This document shows, piece by piece, positions 60,831-64,000 of a stretch of DNA of 64,000 nt; within the stretch, counting starts at the first letter, position 1, and the number at the start of each line of letters is the position of its first letter. The DNA lies in the NCBI GenBank assembly GCA_020226215.1, contig CM035230.1:20565883-20629882 (forward strand), written 5' to 3'. Below the pieces are notes generated by a model. That model was not told the origin of the DNA, made no database searches, and was given only the letters and a program-made list of their open reading frames with translations. Position numbers and translations under genes: made by a program. The DNA comes from Sindora glabra. Lineage: Eukaryota > Streptophyta > Magnoliopsida > Fabales > Fabaceae.

Positions 60831-60904
60831 CACAATATATATATATGTCTATTAAAAAAATCTAACACACTCTTAGTTAAACTATATATGTGTGTGTGTG
60901 TATG
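60790..60904. repeat. TA and TG microsatellites
   Basis: A TA run at 60790-60826, a shorter one near 60836-60846, and TG/TA repeats at about 60885-60904 directly precede the next LTR. Confidence 0.85.
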
Positions 60905-62832
60905 TGTAATGTCCTGAATTTTTAATTCTATTATTTGAATCTCTAAATTCTGAGGCTGTAGAGATAAAGAGCATGATTGAATTAGTCTGGTGGGTGAATT
61001 TTAAGTCGAAGGAACTTAAACGTAAGGTAAATGAAATTTTGAAGGAAAAAGGATAGTAGGGAAAGAATTAATTTTCCTAAATAGTATGAATGATCAGAGG
61101 AGGTCAGAAAACCCTAAAAAGGGAAGTTGTCTAAGTCTGACAGTGTAAGGAATTTTAAACAGACAGAAACCCTATGGACTAAGTTGCAAAAGTGCAAAAT
61201 CAAGTATGGTTAAAGTGTAAATAATTAAGGAATTGGGATTTAATATAAATAACCAAGAATTTGGGGTGCAATATGTGATTTTAATTAGTGTGACCAATAG
61301 GCTCATGACAAGTGTCATTGTTAGAAAAATAATGGCAAGAATAGCCTTACTAATTGGTGAAAAAGGACTAAAATACCCTTGAAAATTTCAAAAATGATCA
61401 AAATACCCCTAGAAGCCTTATGAAAACCCTACCCTCTTCTCCATTTCTCCAAAAGCTGCAGAAATTCTCCATGAAAGCAAGCTTGGACGTGTGAGAGAGA
61501 GAAGGAAGAGAGAGAAAGTTTCTCTTAGCTTTTTCACCCAAAAATACCAAGATTCAAGCTAAGGTGTAGAAGGGAAAGTTGCTCTTCTCATCAAGCTCTA
61601 TCCATTGATGTGCTTAGATTGAGGAAAAGCTCAAGTTTGATTAAGTTTGGGGAGCTCCAAGTGAGGATTTACAAGTTGCACCAAGAGGTAAAAATGTTCT
61701 CTTTTAAGAGCTCTTTAATGTACTCTTCTTGGTTTCTTGAAATCTTGAGGTTGGTGTGGTCAAGGGTGATTGAACATGGAGTTTAGGATGATTTGAATAT
61801 GTTTAATGGTGTTTTGGATGTTGTTATGTTAAGCTATGGCTTTGGTTTGGTGTAAAAACAACAAGAAACCATGATGAACACACTTTGGTTTTAGAGGCAT
61901 AATGGTGCATGTGTAGAATTGGCATGATATGTTTGGAACTTAGCTAAATTGATGAAGTTAGAATAATTTTCATGAATTATAAAGCCTATGGAAGATGAAA
62001 CTTTGAGTTGTGAAAGTGTTTGTGTGTATTTTCCATTTTGAGAAGCCAAAACCATGAATATGGAAAAGAAAGAAGGAAGGAGTTTTAGCTGTTTAATGTG
62101 TTTTTGGAGGATCAGCATTGTACACGGAGTAGAACACGACCCGTGTTGTACCTCGTGTTCCTCGTCGAAGCTGATCAGTGTGCTACACGAGGTGCAACAC
62201 TCCCTGTGTTTATCTCAGGACTGAAGGGCAGTAAGTTACACAGGGTGGAACACGGCCCGTGTTCACCCCCGTGTTCTTCTCTGAATAAGCCAGTAAAGCC
62301 TCGAAGTGGTCCAGAAAGAAACACAGCCCTGAACACGGGGTATGGGACCCCCGTGTTCTTTGTTAAGTAAACTTTTTGGCCTTAATTTTTCATGTTTTGC
62401 ATGGTTTTTCCTTTGGATCCTTTTCTAATGTTCATATGTGTCATTTCAAGGCCTGAAAACAAGATATAGAGCATCTAAATATGCATTTATTAAGTGGAGA
62501 AAGTAAAGAATCATGGGGTTTAAGGAAAATGATGATATTCTAATAAGAACTATGATGTGTATTTGTATAGACTAAGGAGTGACAACTTGCAAAGGCAAGA
62601 GGAAGTATAAAGGAGTTTTTAGTGAAAGCAAAGGAAACATCACATTGGAAGCTTGTGAAAGGTAGCTAGCTTTATCCTTAAGCTGTTTTCTATTTACATG
62701 ATTTTCTGTATTTTGTGCCATTGTATGGAATGTGTATGAAATTATTGTGCACCCATTCCAGGAAGACAGTAAAATACTGTGTTTGGCCTATAGCTCAAGA
62801 TCCCCGGAATGATAATGCAATTGTTGTGGCAC
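60905..62832 (+). mobile_element. long LTR of a Tekay/Del-like Ty3/gypsy family, cut by a later LTR
   Basis: It starts TGTAATGTCCTGAATT at 60905 and is collinear with the minus-strand LTR at 25046-27269: TCTGAGGCTGTAGA near 60948, CTACCCTCTTCTCC near 61428, GAGAGAGAAGG near 61494, palindromes at 62121-62360, and GCTAGCTTTATCC near 62665. It stops abruptly at 62832 in GTGGCAC, where another LTR starts. The expected remainder would lie beyond the window if the second LTR is a nested insertion. AGAG followed by GTAAAAATG at 61688 occupies the splice-donor-like position of its relatives. Confidence 0.78.
62121..62360. repeat. four GC-rich CCGTGTT palindrome modules inside the LTR
   Basis: Modules lie at about 62121-62160 (ACACGG..., AACACGACCCGTGTT core, ...CTCGTGTT), 62181-62211, 62237-62276 (AACACGGCCCGTGTT core) and 62320-62360 (AACACGGGG, 7-base loop, CCCCCGTGTT). 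They match the four modules at 25867-26106 in reverse order. The 90-residue frame across them has no domain. Confidence 0.8.
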
Positions 62833-62861
62833 TGTAACGACCCTAAATTAGTACAATAGTA

Positions 62862-62869
<8 letters not shown>

Positions 62870-62917
<48 letters not shown>
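62870..62917. repeat. AAT trinucleotide microsatellite, about 16 units
   Basis: An uninterrupted AAT/ATA run lies in the U3 region of the LTR that begins at 62833. Confidence 0.9.
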
Positions 62918-62921
<4 letters not shown>

Positions 62922-63578
62922 AATTATTGAGATTGTAATGAGTGAAAATTGCTTAGAAACCTAAGAATAGATTTTAAGATATTTCATGTAGAAATTCATT
63001 GAATTTCTGTATCCGGTAAAGTGAAAAAGTGAGAAAGTGAGTCAAAATTATAGTGAATTAATTAAAAAGAAAACATTGGATGATCAAAAAATAATTTTCA
63101 AAGCTCAAAAATAGTTATGGGAAGTAAAAATAAAATTTTTAGGAAGTTTAGAAGCCTAAGGGTGAAAATGCAAAGAAAATAAGTGATTCGGGGCCAAATT
63201 GTAATAAATCCTTTTATCTTTTTAGCCTTTTTATTTTTTGTTGTACAGGTTGGGTTGGCCCATGTTTTTTTTAGACCCAAATGTGGAAAAAAATGAGGCC
63301 CAATTTCGTGATCCAACATCAGCCCAAACTTCCAAGGGAAGCCAAGGACCAAAATGAAAGAAAATGGCAAAATTTGGGGCAAAAGTGTAATATTTGAAAA
63401 CTTTTAATTTGTGTCTCATTTTTATTGGATAAGCATGATGTGCTGGCCTAAATCTTAGCCACTTGGACGTGCTATGCAGCCTGCCAAGTGTCCCCAAGAT
63501 CCTCGCAAAATCCAAGGCAATTAATGATGAAAATGAATGAATTTGTGAGATTTTTCTTAGAAATTCTTTAAGCATTTT

Positions 63579-63586
63579 TATATAAA
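63579..63586 (+). promoter_or_regulatory. TATA box of the LTR promoter
   Basis: TATATAAA is followed by GTGAGGCTTAGCTGCAGC and then a pyrimidine/purine leader. This is the expected arrangement at a U3/R junction. Inferred from sequence only. Confidence 0.5.
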
Positions 63587-64000
63587 GTAAGTGAGGCTTA
63601 GCTGCAGCACATTTGCTGCTCCTCTCTAAAAAAAAAATGTGACCACATAGAGAAATAACAAGGGAAGCTAGACAAGCAAATTCAAGGGAAATTGGCAAGC
63701 TAAATAGGTAGATTTTGATACCCCTAAACCTCTTGTGAAATTCTTCTTCCTCTTGACTCTAAATCTGATTTTTATTTTCTTGATTTCATCTCCCTCTCCC
63801 TTAGAAGTCAAATTTGAAAGGAGGAAGAAATAAATAAGGATTTAAGGTGAGTAATAGCTTGTTATGCACTTTATGAATTCCTAATGCTGGATGGTCATGA
63901 GGAATATGATTTCTAGGACATGATTTGTGTTAGTTGTTAAGATAATTAGTTTTGGATGATTTGAACATGTCAAATGGTGTTTTAGATGTTGTTAGGTTGA

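Larger units (their letters stand above)
62833..64000 (+). mobile_element. start of another long LTR (Tekay/Del-like), continuing past the window
   Basis: It begins TGTAACGACCCTAAATTAG at 62833, interrupting the previous LTR. The upstream pentamer is GGCAC. It contains an AAT microsatellite, a TATA box (63579-63586) and a leader with AAG followed by GTGAGT at 63847. Its last ~60 bases here (GATGATTTGAACATGTCAAA, then TGGTGTTTTAGATGTTG) match the leader of the LTR at 60905 (near 61785), so the two are related. A 155-residue minus-strand frame at 63231-63698 runs through the LTR antisense and has no recognised domain. Confidence 0.72.

Noticed and set aside
63231..63698. 155-residue frame on the minus strand
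   Set aside because: It runs antisense through an LTR, has low-complexity composition at its ends and no recognisable domain.
1..64000. Integrated plant virus or intact host gene
   Set aside because: All polyprotein blocks follow LTR-retrotransposon or LINE order. No coat, movement or pararetroviral signature and no multi-exon host gene could be recognised.

Overview
The window looks like plant nuclear DNA, most likely from a dicot, in a repeat-rich heterochromatic region. The evidence is strong AT richness, scarce CG dinucleotides, plant-type Ty3/gypsy and Ty1/copia polyproteins, an RTE-clade LINE, CACTA DNA transposon ends, and very long LTRs. I see no intact host gene, no tRNA or rRNA gene, and no intact transposon protein. 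Almost every recognisable block is a dead, nested mobile element. The species cannot be named from what is visible.

Layout. 1-1840: 5' part of an RTE-type LINE, minus strand. 2524-3400: relic of a CACTA transposase. 3411-15864: decayed Ty3/gypsy element (end of gag, protease, RT, RNase H, integrase, 3' LTR). It is interrupted by two solo LTRs of an unrelated family (3520-4989 and 6357-7732), and its own 3' LTR carries a 2.8 kb solo LTR (12718-15523). 15865-21958: CACTA-like debris holding a diverged fifth copy of the small solo-LTR family, tandem repeats and a copia gag relic. 21959-23589: minus-strand LTR of the gypsy family. 25046-27269: minus-strand long LTR with GC-rich palindromes. 27270-36747: CACTA-like debris with a solo LTR (30554-31997) and another gypsy-family LTR (33566-35096).

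36748-46059 is a three-layer nest. A CACTA-type element was entered by a long-LTR Ty3/gypsy element (37332-43596), which was entered by another solo LTR (41429-42796). 46100-46390 is a copia integrase relic, followed by a gypsy-family LTR (46540-47984) and about 5 kb of unassigned AT-rich DNA. 53279-60800 is a decayed Ty1/copia element split inside integrase by a 3.2 kb non-autonomous CACTA element (54758-57990) with matching terminal repeats. 60905-62832 is a long LTR cut by a further LTR element that starts at 62833 and runs off the window.

Nothing here works together as a pathway. What can be read is the order of insertions and removals. The most notable points are: one LTR family present only as solo LTRs, three of five with perfect 5-bp target duplications and a fourth with 4/5; two alternative 3' ends in that family; GC-rich CCGTGT palindrome modules inside two long LTRs; a recurrent splice-donor-like site in the long LTRs; and an unidentified peptide relic present twice. 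I found no convincing previously undescribed functional system.
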